A stretch of 64,000 bases of DNA from Vibrio marisflavi CECT 7928 (GTDB taxonomy: Bacteria > Pseudomonadota > Gammaproteobacteria > Enterobacterales > Vibrionaceae): positions 806,001-870,000 of the forward strand of contig NZ_CAKLDM010000002.1 of assembly GCF_921294215.1 (NCBI RefSeq). The letters run 5' to 3'. The notes under the pieces were generated by a model, which worked only from the letters and a program-made list of their open reading frames with translations, had not been told where the DNA came from and searched no databases. The position numbers were made by a program, and so were the translations under genes. Shown one piece after another: positions 8,930-17,266 of the stretch (its first letter is position 1; every line of letters begins with the position of its first letter).

Positions 8930-9973
8930 ATGCCAATCTGGTTACTCATCAAAAAGTGGTTTCACACTAGGCTCTTTAAACTAAGTAGCCGTAACTTACT
9001 GTTCCTATGTATTTTATATGCAGCGATAAGTTGGCTATTGCTTAGAGTTGCGGGTGAGCACCAGTTAACGGACAACATTTCTGTGTTCATTTACTACTTG
9101 CTCGTGACGGCCTCCACTGTGGGATACGGTGATTACTCACCCCAATCAGAGCTAGGTATGTGGGTGGTTATTTTATTTATTATTCCAGGTGGGTTGAGTT
9201 TATTCGCTGCTCTACTAGGAAAAATCGCCAGTGTCGCCGTGGAATATTGGCGGGCTGGGATATTGGGAAAACGGAGAGTGAAATTGGACAACCATATTCT
9301 TTTATTGGGGTGGAATGGGCAGCGCACAATGAACCTAATACGGATGCTACAGCATGAAGAAATTGGTAAGCGGCCGATCATTCTTTGTAGTCGCTCAGAT
9401 ATCGAAAACCCATTACCTGGCGAGATAGAGTTCGTTAGAGTCAACAGTTATACCGACGATCTAGAAATGCGAAAAACCAATTACACGAGTGCTAGCTGTA
9501 TTGTGGTGGATAATCTAGAAGACGATATTACTTTATCTTCAGCGTTGTACTGTGCTAACAAGAATCCAACGGCTCACTTGCTGGCTTATTTCAACGACGA
9601 GTCTTTGAGTCAGCTTCTAAGCCAACATTGTCCGAATGTTGAATGTATTCCTGCTGTTGGCGCGGAAATGTTAGCTAAAGCAGCGGTAGACCCCGGTTCA
9701 AGCGTGTTACACCAAGAACTATTAGCCTCCACTCAAGGGATGACACAGTATTCGACCGAATTTCCCAAGTTTCTTGACGCTACGTCGGTAAAGCCCATTT
9801 TTCACTACATGAAAAACCAGCATCAAGCGACGCTTATCGCTATTGATTGTGGAGATGGAATTAAGTTGAATCCAGATTTGTCCACTGAGGTAAGCTCTGG
9901 AGCGAAGCTGTTCTATATTGCAGATGAAAGAATTGAAGATTTTAAGTGGCAACAGATGGGAAATGCAATTTAA
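8930..9973 (+). CDS. Two-helix potassium channel with RCK/TrkA-N domain
   Basis: A 347-residue protein with one membrane helix (about residues 22-42), a pore loop carrying the K+ selectivity filter TVGYGDYSP (about residues 64-72), a second helix (78-105) and a cytoplasmic RCK/TrkA-N Rossmann domain beginning NHILLLGWNGQR (about residue 120). This is the MthK-like, two-helix ion channel design. A Gly in the usual GxGxxG nucleotide loop is replaced (GWNGQR), so ligand preference is unclear. It is monocistronic, with nadA's terminator upstream and a shared hairpin downstream. Confidence 0.88.
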   Translation: MPIWLLIKKWFHTRLFKLSSRNLLFLCILYAAISWLLLRVAGEHQLTDNISVFIYYLLVTASTVGYGDYSPQSELGMWVVILFIIPGGLSLFAALLGKIASVAVEYWRAGILGKRRVKLDNHILLLGWNGQRTMNLIRMLQHEEIGKRPIILCSRSDIENPLPGEIEFVRVNSYTDDLEMRKTNYTSASCIVVDNLEDDITLSSALYCANKNPTAHLLAYFNDESLSQLLSQHCPNVECIPAVGAEMLAKAAVDPGSSVLHQELLASTQGMTQYSTEFPKFLDATSVKPIFHYMKNQHQATLIAIDCGDGIKLNPDLSTEVSSGAKLFYIADERIEDFKWQQMGNAI

Positions 9974-9977
9974 TACG

Positions 9978-10010
9978 ATAAAAGGTATAGAGTGAAACTA
10001 TACCTTTTAT
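9978..10010. terminator. Bidirectional terminator between convergent genes
   Basis: The stem ATAAAAGGTATAG (9978-9990) pairs perfectly with 9998-10010 across a short loop. T-rich ends exist on both strands, serving the channel gene and the UPF0149 gene. Confidence 0.8.
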
Positions 10011-10021
10011 ATGGCATTGCC

Positions 10022-10606
10022 TTATTTCTCGACTTGTCCAGCCGCGCGAATTGCTAAGCCACAAAGCATCGTAGGAACGCCATTAAAGATTTCGTTGAAT
10101 TGATCCAAGCCTTCAACACCACTTTCTCTTAGTGTTTCCATTGAGGTTTCTGGATCATATAGCATGCTTAGAGATAAAATGACGCCACCAAGTAAGGCAT
10201 TGTCTTCGCTGTCTTCTGGCATAATATTTTTCCAGTCGTCCTGGGTCAGCTGCCAGCCCTGCAGGACACCTTCACAAAAATCACGAGCCTTTTCATTAAC
10301 GATCTCTTCATCATCTAGCTCGCAGCCTGCAGGCCATGTCCAACGATTTTCTAGCAATGCTGGGCGATACTCGTTCCAAAATGCGATCATATGCTCGATG
10401 TAAGTTTCGAGTAACTCACCGTCAGAGAAAGGCGCAACTTCATCTCCACCCCATAAAAGTGGTAGCCACTCTTCTGGTGGAAGTACATAAGGGGCTGCAG
10501 CAATAGCGGTGATAAAGCCTTGAGTTTTCGCTTCATTTAGTAGTTTGTCTTCTAATTCAGGCAAAGCCAAAAGTTCTTGTAGAGTCAAAATCGCAACCCG
10601 TTTCAT
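10022..10606 (-). CDS. UPF0149 (YecA/YgfB) family protein
   Basis: A 194-residue acidic cytoplasmic protein resembling the UPF0149/YecA family: GFITAIAAAPYVLPPEEWLPLLWGG, the WPAGCELDDEE region and FCEGVLQGWQ are characteristic. The family's role is unknown; some members carry a C-terminal zinc-binding SEC-C motif, which is absent here. Its start is divergent from the hybrid kinase, leaving about 107 bases of shared upstream DNA. No symbol is given because several paralogues exist in vibrios. Confidence 0.75.
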   Translation of the reverse strand: MKRVAILTLQELLALPELEDKLLNEAKTQGFITAIAAAPYVLPPEEWLPLLWGGDEVAPFSDGELLETYIEHMIAFWNEYRPALLENRWTWPAGCELDDEEIVNEKARDFCEGVLQGWQLTQDDWKNIMPEDSEDNALLGGVILSLSMLYDPETSMETLRESGVEGLDQFNEIFNGVPTMLCGLAIRAAGQVEK

Positions 10607-10713
10607 TGTAATAAGTGGCCGCTATAGTACCAGTCATATTCCTAGATAAAAAGACTTGCGACATTGATATGAACGCTATAGGTTTTATTAAAAGGATAAA
10701 AATTCAGGGATTT

Positions 10714-13137
10714 ATGAATATACGCTCCTCATTGAAGCGCAAGAGTATCTTTGCGCTAGTCGGCTATATGCTCTTGGTCATTATTCTTGTTGGATCAATT
10801 AGCTATAAGGTAGTTGAACCCCCTGTACGTCATAGTCTAGAGCACGGCTTAGATTTAAGTACTCAGCTAATGTCGGATCAAATACAGTTGCCTCTCAATA
10901 GTTCCATAGGGGTTCTCCAAAGTATCGTCAGCGTTGGCAACACTGGCATACCTCAACACGAACAAGAGATTTTACTTCATTCTTTGTTTAGTGTTTTAGA
11001 TGGTATTGCCGTGAGTGGCGGGCTTTGGCCTGAGCCATACTCTGTAAACCCCAAAGTTGAATATACGAGCTTGTTTTATAACAGAGCGTCTGATGGAGCT
11101 ATTGATAAAATCAATTCTTGGAACAACCCAGAAACAGGGGGTTACAACAAACAAGACTGGTACCTATCAGCCGCAAATAAACCATTAGGAACAGTGACAT
11201 GGTCACAGGTTTACATAGATGCGTATACGCAAGTTCAGATGATTACCGCTTCTTCTCCGTATTATGTTAATGGGAAGTTTGCGGGGGTGGCGACCATCGA
11301 TTTATCTTTAAAAGATTTGATTGAGTTCGTTAATGAACAAGCGGAAGATTTTGGCCTAGGGGTATTACTCAAAGATGGTTATGGCGAAGTTATTACTGAG
11401 CACAATTTTAAGCTGGTAAATGGCATATACGTCAGTAAATTAAGTTTTGGCCATTTTAATTGGTCTGTGGATGTCATCAACGCTCAAAAGCTGATTGGTA
11501 AGCGAGTGTATGAAATTATTAGCAGTGTTGAGCTTGGAATCATTCCTCTAATGTTGTTGCTGGTTTTGATTGGTTATGTCCTCATCAATCGATATTTGAT
11601 CAGGCCAATTGCTGTTATCGCTCAAAAAGTTGATGATTCGAAGCAAGGTGGGATCATCGATATGGCGTACAACAGCGAGGATGAAATACGCCATCTTATC
11701 GACACCTTTAATCAGAAAACCGTTTTCCTAGAAGCAGAAAAAGTCAAAGCTCAAGCATCCACTCAGGCAAAAAGCTCCTTCTTAGCCACACTTTCCCACG
11801 AGATACGTACACCGATGAATGGTGTGCTAGGAACAGCTCAGCTGCTATTGAAAACCGATTTAAGCGAAGAGCAGAGAAAGCATTTAAAAAGTTTGTATGA
11901 CTCTGGCGACCATATGATGACTCTGCTTAATGAAATATTAGACTTTTCCAAGATAGAGCAAGGCCACCTAGAATTGGATCGCGCCCCATTTCCGTTAGGG
12001 TCTATTATGGGCAGCATTAATAGTGTGTATCACACACTGTGCACGGAAAAAGGATTGCTATTTAAAGTGTACTCCGATGTTTCACCGGATCGCTGGTATA
12101 TGTCTGACAAAGCACGTGTGCGTCAAGTTTTGTTCAACTTGCTCAACAATGCAGTTAAGTTTACTTCCAGAGGTTTTGTGGAGGTCAATTTCAAAGAACA
12201 AGTCACGGATGGCACTACATTCCTCTGCATTACCGTTAGAGATACAGGAATTGGCATATCCAAATCAGCTCAGGAAAAGATATTTAGGCCATTTGAACAA
12301 GCGGAATCTACGACTACGCGTCGATATGGAGGAACAGGACTAGGCTTGGCGATAGTTAAGCAGATATGCGAGCTGATGAGCGGTAGTATATCGGTTAAAA
12401 GTGAGTCAGGAATAGGGACTAGCTTTGAAGTGAAGCTAGGGCTTGAAGTATGTGAGCCCGGCTCTGTGGAAGTGAAGGTTCATCGTAAGTTGAATTATGA
12501 AGGTCTTCAAGTTTTGATAGTGGAAGACAACCGCACTAACACCATTATTATTGATGGATTCATGAAGAGTAAGGGCTTCAAGTGCCAAAGTGTTGAGAAT
12601 GGCGAAGAGGCCATCAAAATCATGTCGACTACCCATTTTGATTTGGTACTGATGGATAATCACATGCCGGTGATGGATGGAGTGGAAGCTACCTCTGCTA
12701 TTCGTCAGCTTCCGGGAGATAGAAAAAACACGCTGATTTTTGGTTGTACGGCAGATGTATTTAAGGAGACTCGCGAGAGAATGATGAGTGCAGGGGTAGA
12801 TTGCATCATTGCGAAGCCTATTGATGAAAATGAGTTGGACGATGCGCTGTATCGCTATTCAGAAAAACTTTATCAATTCCACTCAGAACAAGTCGTGACG
12901 CCAGATGTAACGGATTTCGAAGAGTTATTGGTGAATCTCTATGTGTCTATTGAAAATAAGCAATATGACAAGTCAGCGGCTTTAGTAGAAAACTTAATCA
13001 GCAGTTTTAATGAAGACCCAAGAGATCAGTTTGCAGAAGTGTTGCAGCGTATTTTGGAGTGTTTGAAAAATCACAGCGAACCAGAAAAAGAAGATATTGA
13101 TCTTATTACGGTGCTTGTAGCGGATAAGTGCCACTAG
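10714..13137 (+). CDS. Hybrid sensor histidine kinase/response regulator
   Basis: A 807-residue membrane sensor kinase. Order of domains: membrane helix (residues 15-35), a periplasmic PDC/Cache-like sensor (to about 265; PETGGYNKQDWYLSA and TASSPYYVNGKFAGVATIDLSL are typical), a second helix (about 270-295), a HAMP-like linker, HisKA with SHEIRTPMNG (phospho-His362), HATPase_c (NLLNNAVKFT, DTGIGI, GTGLGLAIVK) and a receiver domain with phospho-acceptor Asp648 in LVLMDNHMPVMDG. A C-terminal tail of about 100 residues lacks a clear Hpt domain. The frame opens upstream at 10615; the ATG at 10714 has AGGGA in front and starts just before the first helix. The signal sensed and output are unknown. 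Confidence 0.88.
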   Translation: MNIRSSLKRKSIFALVGYMLLVIILVGSISYKVVEPPVRHSLEHGLDLSTQLMSDQIQLPLNSSIGVLQSIVSVGNTGIPQHEQEILLHSLFSVLDGIAVSGGLWPEPYSVNPKVEYTSLFYNRASDGAIDKINSWNNPETGGYNKQDWYLSAANKPLGTVTWSQVYIDAYTQVQMITASSPYYVNGKFAGVATIDLSLKDLIEFVNEQAEDFGLGVLLKDGYGEVITEHNFKLVNGIYVSKLSFGHFNWSVDVINAQKLIGKRVYEIISSVELGIIPLMLLLVLIGYVLINRYLIRPIAVIAQKVDDSKQGGIIDMAYNSEDEIRHLIDTFNQKTVFLEAEKVKAQASTQAKSSFLATLSHEIRTPMNGVLGTAQLLLKTDLSEEQRKHLKSLYDSGDHMMTLLNEILDFSKIEQGHLELDRAPFPLGSIMGSINSVYHTLCTEKGLLFKVYSDVSPDRWYMSDKARVRQVLFNLLNNAVKFTSRGFVEVNFKEQVTDGTTFLCITVRDTGIGISKSAQEKIFRPFEQAESTTTRRYGGTGLGLAIVKQICELMSGSISVKSESGIGTSFEVKLGLEVCEPGSVEVKVHRKLNYEGLQVLIVEDNRTNTIIIDGFMKSKGFKCQSVENGEEAIKIMSTTHFDLVLMDNHMPVMDGVEATSAIRQLPGDRKNTLIFGCTADVFKETRERMMSAGVDCIIAKPIDENELDDALYRYSEKLYQFHSEQVVTPDVTDFEELLVNLYVSIENKQYDKSAALVENLISSFNEDPRDQFAEVLQRILECLKNHSEPEKEDIDLITVLVADKCH

Positions 13138-13220
13138 TACTAATTTTGCTTATTGAGTGAACACTTTTGTTAAAGATTAAACAATTGAGCTTAAAGGTAG
13201 AGTTTTTTCGACATTTGTAC

Positions 13221-13248
13221 TTGACCAACCACTGTAGAATCATTAAAT
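13221..13248 (+). promoter_or_regulatory. Probable tRNA-Ser promoter
   Basis: TTGACC (13221-13226), a 16-base spacer and TTAAAT (13243-13248), followed by a GC-rich discriminator (GCGCC), the pattern of stringently controlled stable-RNA promoters. Transcription would start about 23 bases before the tRNA. Confidence 0.5.
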
Positions 13249-13278
13249 TAGCGCCTCGTCAGCACAGAGCTGACATAC

Positions 13279-13366
13279 GGTGAGCTGTCCGAGTGGCTGA
13301 AGGAGCACGCCTGGAAAGTGTGTATACGGCAACGTATCGAGAGTTCGAATCTCTCGCTCACCGCCA
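13279..13366 (+). tRNA. tRNA-Ser (anticodon GGA)
   Basis: An 88-base class II tRNA. The acceptor stem GGTGAGC pairs with GCTCACC, the anticodon loop CTGGAAA gives anticodon GGA (codons UCC/UCU), the long variable arm GTGTATACGGCAACGTAT is typical for Ser, and the T arm GAGAG-TTCGAAT-CTCTC is perfect. CCA is encoded (13364-13366). It reads almost identically to the enterobacterial gene. Its 3' end is repeated in degraded form at 15739-15757, and an integrase remnant lies 210 bases downstream. Confidence 0.97.
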
Positions 13367-13377
13367 CATTCTATATT

Positions 13378-13403
13378 AAAGACGTCCTAGGGCGTCTTTT
13401 TTA
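13378..13403 (+). terminator. Terminator of tRNA-Ser
   Basis: A stem AAAGACGTCC/GGGCGTCTTT with one G-T pair and a tiny loop, followed by TTTTT. It lies 11 bases after the CCA end. Confidence 0.85.
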
Positions 13404-13490
13404 TTGCCTCAAGTACTGTCAGTACAACGAATTCGCGTGTTAACACATCCCGTAAAGTTTTATAGCATACTACATTTTAGGTGCTACTTA

Positions 13491-13575
13491 ATGTACCAGC
13501 GTTTGTTTCTGATGTACCATGATTGAGTAAGTGGTACATCAGGACGTGCCGCTGTAACTTTTTCTGGTGGTACAT
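13491..13575. repeat. Four inverted ATGTACCA/TGGTACAT repeats before integrase remnant
   Basis: ATGTACCA occurs at 13491-13498 and 13512-13519; its reverse complement TGGTACAT occurs at 13532-13539 and 13568-13575. The inner pair extends to a perfect 9-bp inverted repeat, GATGTACCA (13511-13519) and TGGTACATC (13532-13540). The last copy abuts the ATG of the integrase remnant. The array resembles arm-type or autoregulatory sites of a tyrosine integrase; this role is inferred. Confidence 0.6.
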
Positions 13576-13576
13576 T

Positions 13577-13678
13577 ATGGCGAAGAATGTAAAGCCATTA
13601 ACGAATACTCAGGTTAGGCTTCAGACAAGGAATGCTAACTCGTCAAACTGCTATATATATCAGATAATTAGAGTCTAG
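13577..13678 (+). pseudogene. Remnant of tyrosine integrase, N-terminus only
   Basis: The frame from ATG 13577 reads MAKNVKPLTNTQVRLQTRN and stops at TAG 13676-13678 after 33 codons. The first 13 residues match the usual opening of P4/IntS-type integrases (xxKPLTNTQVKxAKPKD), after which the match dissolves. The catalytic domain is missing, and no further homologous segment is visible downstream. With a tRNA-Ser end 210 bases upstream this is best read as the stump of an integrase that once inserted at that tRNA. Confidence is limited by the short match. Confidence 0.6.
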
Positions 13679-13980
13679 CTTGCCTGAAAAGTGTCACGCC
13701 TAATGTAACAAGGAAGTGTCACAAAATTATTTTGATACAACCTAGCTGATTGGCTAGGTGTTTAAATTTCAGCTTTGGTTTGGCTTTCTGATAATGCCGT
13801 CTCTCATATGGAGCATAGATATTAGCTAGATATGCTTCACTAGGTTCACCATCAGTTGCTGAGACTATAGCAGTTAACTTCAAATCTCGGTTGCCCCTTT
13901 AATTTGTATGTACTCTTCGTTAGGGGACGCGTTTGAGCTCTTTCTCTAATGGTGATCTTTAGAACTGGAAGAAGTTTCAA
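13679..13980. other. AT-rich non-coding stretch inside the putative island scar
   Basis: No gene is seen. It contains two GTGTCAC repeats (13691-13697, 13716-13722) and a small hairpin ACCTAGC/GCTAGGT (13740-13746 with 13753-13759) without a T tract. It separates the integrase remnant from the 3' end of the MFS gene and looks like decayed sequence. Confidence 0.5.
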
Positions 13981-15276
13981 TTAAACGCCTTTCTTTATGC
14001 TAGTGAGTTTTTGTTTTGCATTCGTATGCTTTTTAGATAAAGTTTCAGGCAGTGTTGCCCACATGATGGCCCCAAAAATAACAGCTGCAATAGACCAAAA
14101 AAATACTACTGATATCTCTCCATGAGATGAAGCAGTAATAGCAGGGATGGCGATGGAGGTCGCGAGTCGCCCACCGTTAAAGGATATACCAGCTGCTATT
14201 GGGCGATATCTTTCAGGGAACAATTCGGTGTAGAAAACGCCCCAGTAAGAAGTGCTACCGAAGCCAAAACCGACCATAAAAGAGAAAGGGTAGAGAAGGG
14301 CTTGGTGATTCGCACCTGCTTTTAGGTATAGGAGTAATGAAATTGCGGCAATGATAAAGCCAACGATACCAACTTTTCGTCCTATCCAGCTGGCCATAAT
14401 TCCCCAAAAATAGTAGCCGATGAAAAGGCCCACGCCACTGCACATGAAGACTTCCCCTGCGATATTTTGAGAAAGATTTAGTGTGTCAGTCATATAGTGT
14501 AAGCTGTTGTTGTTAAAGAGAGAATAGGCTAGAAAGTTGCAAGCAGAGAGGAGAAGAACACTCACGCCTATGCGAGTGTGATTGCGATACATGGATACGT
14601 ATGATACTTCGCTTTTACCGGTAGTTTCTTTTTGCATTTTTTTAAGCTGGTTCATGTGTTGGAAATCATCGGGGACAAATAAGGCGACTGCAATCATGCC
14701 AATGATTGGTCCAACAGCACAAATGGTTAACAAAAGCTTCCAGCCACTACTGCCCATGATACTGTACATATAGCCCGAGACTTGGATGCCTATGGCGAAC
14801 GAGCTATAAAGAATTGAAGCGAATATGGCACGGCTCTTAGACGGAAATAAGTCGACGACCAGAGCAATAGAAGTTCCAAAGCATCCCCCCAATGCTAAGC
14901 CAGCGATAAAACGGGAAGCTAGCCACACTTGTAAGCTACTAGGAGAGATCAACGGCAGTAGAGTGAAGATGCTCATCATCAATGCAATTAACATTAGTGT
15001 GCGCTTTTTGCTTGTTTTTGCCGCTATAACACCAAAGATCAATGTACCTGGAATTGTCCCGAGCTCCAACGCACTAAAAATCATACTCACTTGAGTAAAT
15101 GAAAATCCATAGGTGTTAATAAGGGAGTGCCGTATGTTACCGTCGATCATCCAGTTAAGATCGTAGAAAAAGTACACCATCATAATTGAAATAAAAGCTA
15201 ATATTCTTCGGCTGAAAGTCCACCCAATACCTATCACGGGTTGAGAAGGTGCGTTAGAGGGGGCATTTTGCGGCAT
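13981..15276 (-). CDS. MFS transporter, sugar/organic acid type
   Basis: A 431-residue inner-membrane transporter with about twelve hydrophobic segments. Between helices 2 and 3 is a loop of the kind GVIAAKTSKKRTLM, and ASWIGRKVGIVGF in the second half is the equivalent. FPERYRPIAAGISFNGGR and TLPETL at the end fit the metabolite:H+ symporter/aromatic acid type. The frame runs to 15294, but the ATG at 15276 has AAGGAG ideally placed, so it was chosen. The substrate cannot be told. It is the only intact gene between the tRNA-Ser end and its degraded copy, so it may be cargo of the lost element. Confidence 0.82.
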   Translation of the reverse strand: MPQNAPSNAPSQPVIGIGWTFSRRILAFISIMMVYFFYDLNWMIDGNIRHSLINTYGFSFTQVSMIFSALELGTIPGTLIFGVIAAKTSKKRTLMLIALMMSIFTLLPLISPSSLQVWLASRFIAGLALGGCFGTSIALVVDLFPSKSRAIFASILYSSFAIGIQVSGYMYSIMGSSGWKLLLTICAVGPIIGMIAVALFVPDDFQHMNQLKKMQKETTGKSEVSYVSMYRNHTRIGVSVLLLSACNFLAYSLFNNNSLHYMTDTLNLSQNIAGEVFMCSGVGLFIGYYFWGIMASWIGRKVGIVGFIIAAISLLLYLKAGANHQALLYPFSFMVGFGFGSTSYWGVFYTELFPERYRPIAAGISFNGGRLATSIAIPAITASSHGEISVVFFWSIAAVIFGAIMWATLPETLSKKHTNAKQKLTSIKKGV

Positions 15277-15738
15277 GTTGCTCTCCTTAGTCATCGGCTA
15301 GTGCTTCAGTGGACTCAAGGGCATATCGATCTTTTGATATCAATATGCCCTTATTATTACTCAGTTCTTTTCTATTGCATACGTATCCAAAATGAGAGGG
15401 CGCAACACTATTGTCAAGGTAATGTGATTGGTATGTTTTTTGAAGTTAATTTAGATCACAAAAAGTTTCGTCACTGTTAAATTTTTTGTGGATTGCAACT
15501 CTTTGAGTGAATTTTAAGCGGAATATTAGATTTTGAAATTCTTATTTAAGAGGCCAATGCTTTGCCGTATTGGCAAGTTTGCTTGATTTCGTCGCTCTAG
15601 GCAGATGATATCGCGGAATATCCAAGCCATAATAGGTATTGTTTAGCTGCTTTGTGCTAGAGCGGTGCCTGCAATGATCTGGTTTTAATTTTTAATTATC
15701 AATTGAATAGGCTAGTTGTTGGCAAGGGCTGAATCGTG
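15277..15738. other. Non-coding region upstream of MFS gene
   Basis: About 460 AT-rich bases without a supported gene. An inverted repeat with CATATCGATC-TTTTGATATCAATATG (15321-15346 region) lies close to the MFS start and could be an operator or leader hairpin. The rest shows no clear promoter or RNA. Confidence 0.35.
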
Positions 15739-15757
15739 TTCGAATCCCTCACTTACC
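15739..15757 (+). repeat. Degraded copy of tRNA-Ser 3' end (candidate att site)
   Basis: TTCGAATCCCTCACTTACC matches bases 13344-13362 of tRNA-Ser (TTCGAATCTCTCGCTCACC) at 16 of 19 positions. Five more bases, GGCAA, agree 18 bases upstream (15721-15725, against 13328-13332) if two bases are gapped. The T stem here cannot pair, so this is not a working tRNA. Together with the integrase stump it would mark the far end of an element of about 2.4 kb that used the tRNA 3' end as attachment site. Another tRNA's T arm could give a weaker version of this match. Confidence 0.5.
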
Positions 15758-15760
15758 CAA

Positions 15761-15798
15761 ACAAGAAACCCCAGCGAAATGCTGGGGTTTCTTGTTTT
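15761..15798. terminator. Strong hairpin terminator, usable on both strands
   Basis: A 15-bp stem, ACAAGAAACCCCAGC pairing with GCTGGGGTTTCTTGT, with loop GAAAT and a T tract to the right and an A-rich side to the left. It ends 5 bases from the stop of the small secreted protein on the minus strand. Confidence 0.88.
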
Positions 15799-15802
15799 TA
15801 GA

Positions 15803-16126
15803 TTATATATATTTTTTGCATTCGTAGGTTTCAAATACGAGCTTACCAATATCTCGATTCGGCAAATCTTTCAGTGTATTCAACTTATATGTTTCAATAG
15901 CGCCATTTGCGTAGCCAACGCCGTACGCGACGCTCATTGCTGTCTCAACTTCGCCATCTGCAAAATCTAACGCATTATCTAGCTTATCGTCATTGAGTGA
16001 GATGCCTGCCATTTCGCCAGCACCAATACAGATACCGACCGATCTATTTTGGAGATCTGCGGCAGTCTCTGCTGTAGCGTTAAAAGATAAAGCCATTATT
16101 CCCGCGAGGAGTAGTGATTTTTTCAT
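15803..16126 (-). CDS. Small secreted protein of unknown function
   Basis: About 107 residues starting MKKSLLLAGIMALSFNATAETAADL, a clear signal peptide with cleavage after ATA. The mature part is acidic, with ICIGAGEMAGISLNDDKLDNAL and a C-terminal YECKKYI; its two cysteines could form a disulfide. A longer frame reaches 16216, but the ATG at 16126 has AAGGA in front and begins the signal peptide. I do not recognise the family. It sits just outside the degraded att copy, sharing its terminator. Confidence 0.6.
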   Translation of the reverse strand: MKKSLLLAGIMALSFNATAETAADLQNRSVGICIGAGEMAGISLNDDKLDNALDFADGEVETAMSVAYGVGYANGAIETYKLNTLKDLPNRDIGKLVFETYECKKYI

Positions 16127-16292
16127 CAACAAAATCCTTTTTATTAGAGTATTAGAAAAAATAATGGTGCTTGAGATGGAAAGCAAAAACAAATCATTCG
16201 ATTGCAAAGTGTGCACTAGATAATGCTAGGGCACACTTTGGATATTTTCACCCAATGAATCGAGGCATTTTAACGTTGCGTTACTTGTTATT

Positions 16293-17039
16293 TTAACTGC
16301 ATCGTGCAGCTAAAACAGGATCGATATTGCCTTGAATATGTTGGATTATTTTGGCTCGCTGACACTCAGAATGAGTGACAGGATATTGCTTGTCCCAAGC
16401 TAACATGAGTTTCTTCTGGCTTGAGCTCATTTTGAAAGTAGGGTAGGTTTCGGCAAAGTAAAGATAGGTACGTGCAATAATGCCTCTTGCTCTGGTAGGA
16501 GGTTGAACTTTGTTATTTTTGATTCTCATGTCGCAAGAGCCAAAATCGGAGTGGGCATTGGATAACATAGTGAAGTTGTAATTCTGCCTCAATGCATTAA
16601 CACTGCCAATAGCTGGGAAGAGGTTGTACAAGTCAGCCTGCATCAATCGGTACTCTTCACTTACTTTCGTGGCGCATTTGCGTCCTTTGTAATGCCTACC
16701 ACGTTTGTCTACGCATTTAGGGCTCCCTTCTCTCCATGCTGTGAAGTATCGACCGAAGTTCTCTGCAGGTACCACATGTTCAGCCTCCCACTTATTAAGT
16801 CGATTTCGATACTTGTTTGCTTGGAAGCCTGAAGGTAACGTGACATGCTTGTGCTTATCAAATTTTGCACCGCAGTAGATAGTGTGCATTTCTTCTGGCT
16901 GAACGTAGATGTATTTTTGCATCAGCTTTTTTGCTTTGCTGAATGAGTCGTTAGTCGTGTTACCTTGGTTGCTGAAGGCAAATGCTAAAGCTGGAAGTAG
17001 GGAACAGAGCAATAGTGAAATTTTGAGCAGTTTATTCAT
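16293..17039 (-). CDS. endA: Endonuclease I, secreted/periplasmic DNase
   Basis: A 248-residue nuclease of the EndA/Dns/Vvn family. It has a signal peptide (LLKISLLLCSLLPALAFA), the beta-beta-alpha-metal active-site segment KWEAEHVVPAENFGR containing the catalytic His, and the ADLYNLFPAIGSVNALRQNYNF block with the metal-binding Asn. Several cysteines that form disulfides in Vvn are present (IYCGAKF, KCVDKRG, KCATKV, SCDMRI). It degrades extracellular DNA and can limit transformation in vibrios. The usual vibrio symbol is dns; endA is used for the family. Confidence 0.9.
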   Translation of the reverse strand: MNKLLKISLLLCSLLPALAFAFSNQGNTTNDSFSKAKKLMQKYIYVQPEEMHTIYCGAKFDKHKHVTLPSGFQANKYRNRLNKWEAEHVVPAENFGRYFTAWREGSPKCVDKRGRHYKGRKCATKVSEEYRLMQADLYNLFPAIGSVNALRQNYNFTMLSNAHSDFGSCDMRIKNNKVQPPTRARGIIARTYLYFAETYPTFKMSSSQKKLMLAWDKQYPVTHSECQRAKIIQHIQGNIDPVLAARCS

Positions 17040-17182
17040 TATATTTTTGATGCAATTATCAGAAACTCATACTTTAAACATACTTTTAGACTGTTACAAC
17101 TCCAGTTCATTCCGCTAACAAGCCCATCTTTTCTTCTTGTTTTGAATAACTACTATCTCGTAAAAAACTTCAAATTAACCTG

Positions 17183-17213
17183 TTGACCTTACCCTTAGGG
17201 TAAAGCTTATTGT
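17183..17213 (+). promoter_or_regulatory. MerR-family promoter/operator (copper-type candidate)
   Basis: TTGACC (17183-17188) and TATTGT (17208-17213) are separated by 19 bases, the overlong spacer that MerR regulators untwist. The spacer holds a dyad, TTACCC (17189-17194), TTA, GGGTAA (17198-17203). The arrangement is like CueR/HmrR promoters. It lies 54 bases before the SHOCT gene. No MerR gene is in the window, so the regulator and its metal are inferred. Confidence 0.7.
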
Positions 17214-17266
17214 TTACACATCGGTCGATTGACTGCAGATTAAATCGTTAATTGAAGAGGTAGGTT

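Noticed and set aside
10615..10713. Upstream extension of the hybrid kinase frame
   Set aside because: The first in-frame start would place 33 basic residues before the membrane helix without ribosome site; ATG 10714 is better placed.
13691..13722. Two GTGTCAC repeats suggesting a CRISPR or iteron
   Set aside because: Only two copies, 7 bases long, with unequal flanks; too little for either.
13981..15276. MFS gene as a phage or defence gene
   Set aside because: Motifs are those of a metabolite transporter; no defence domain is present.
15241..15970. Two plus-strand frames (15241-15480, 15716-15970) near the MFS gene
   Set aside because: The first is antisense to the MFS 5' region; the second runs through the att-like copy and terminator and is antisense to the small secreted gene.
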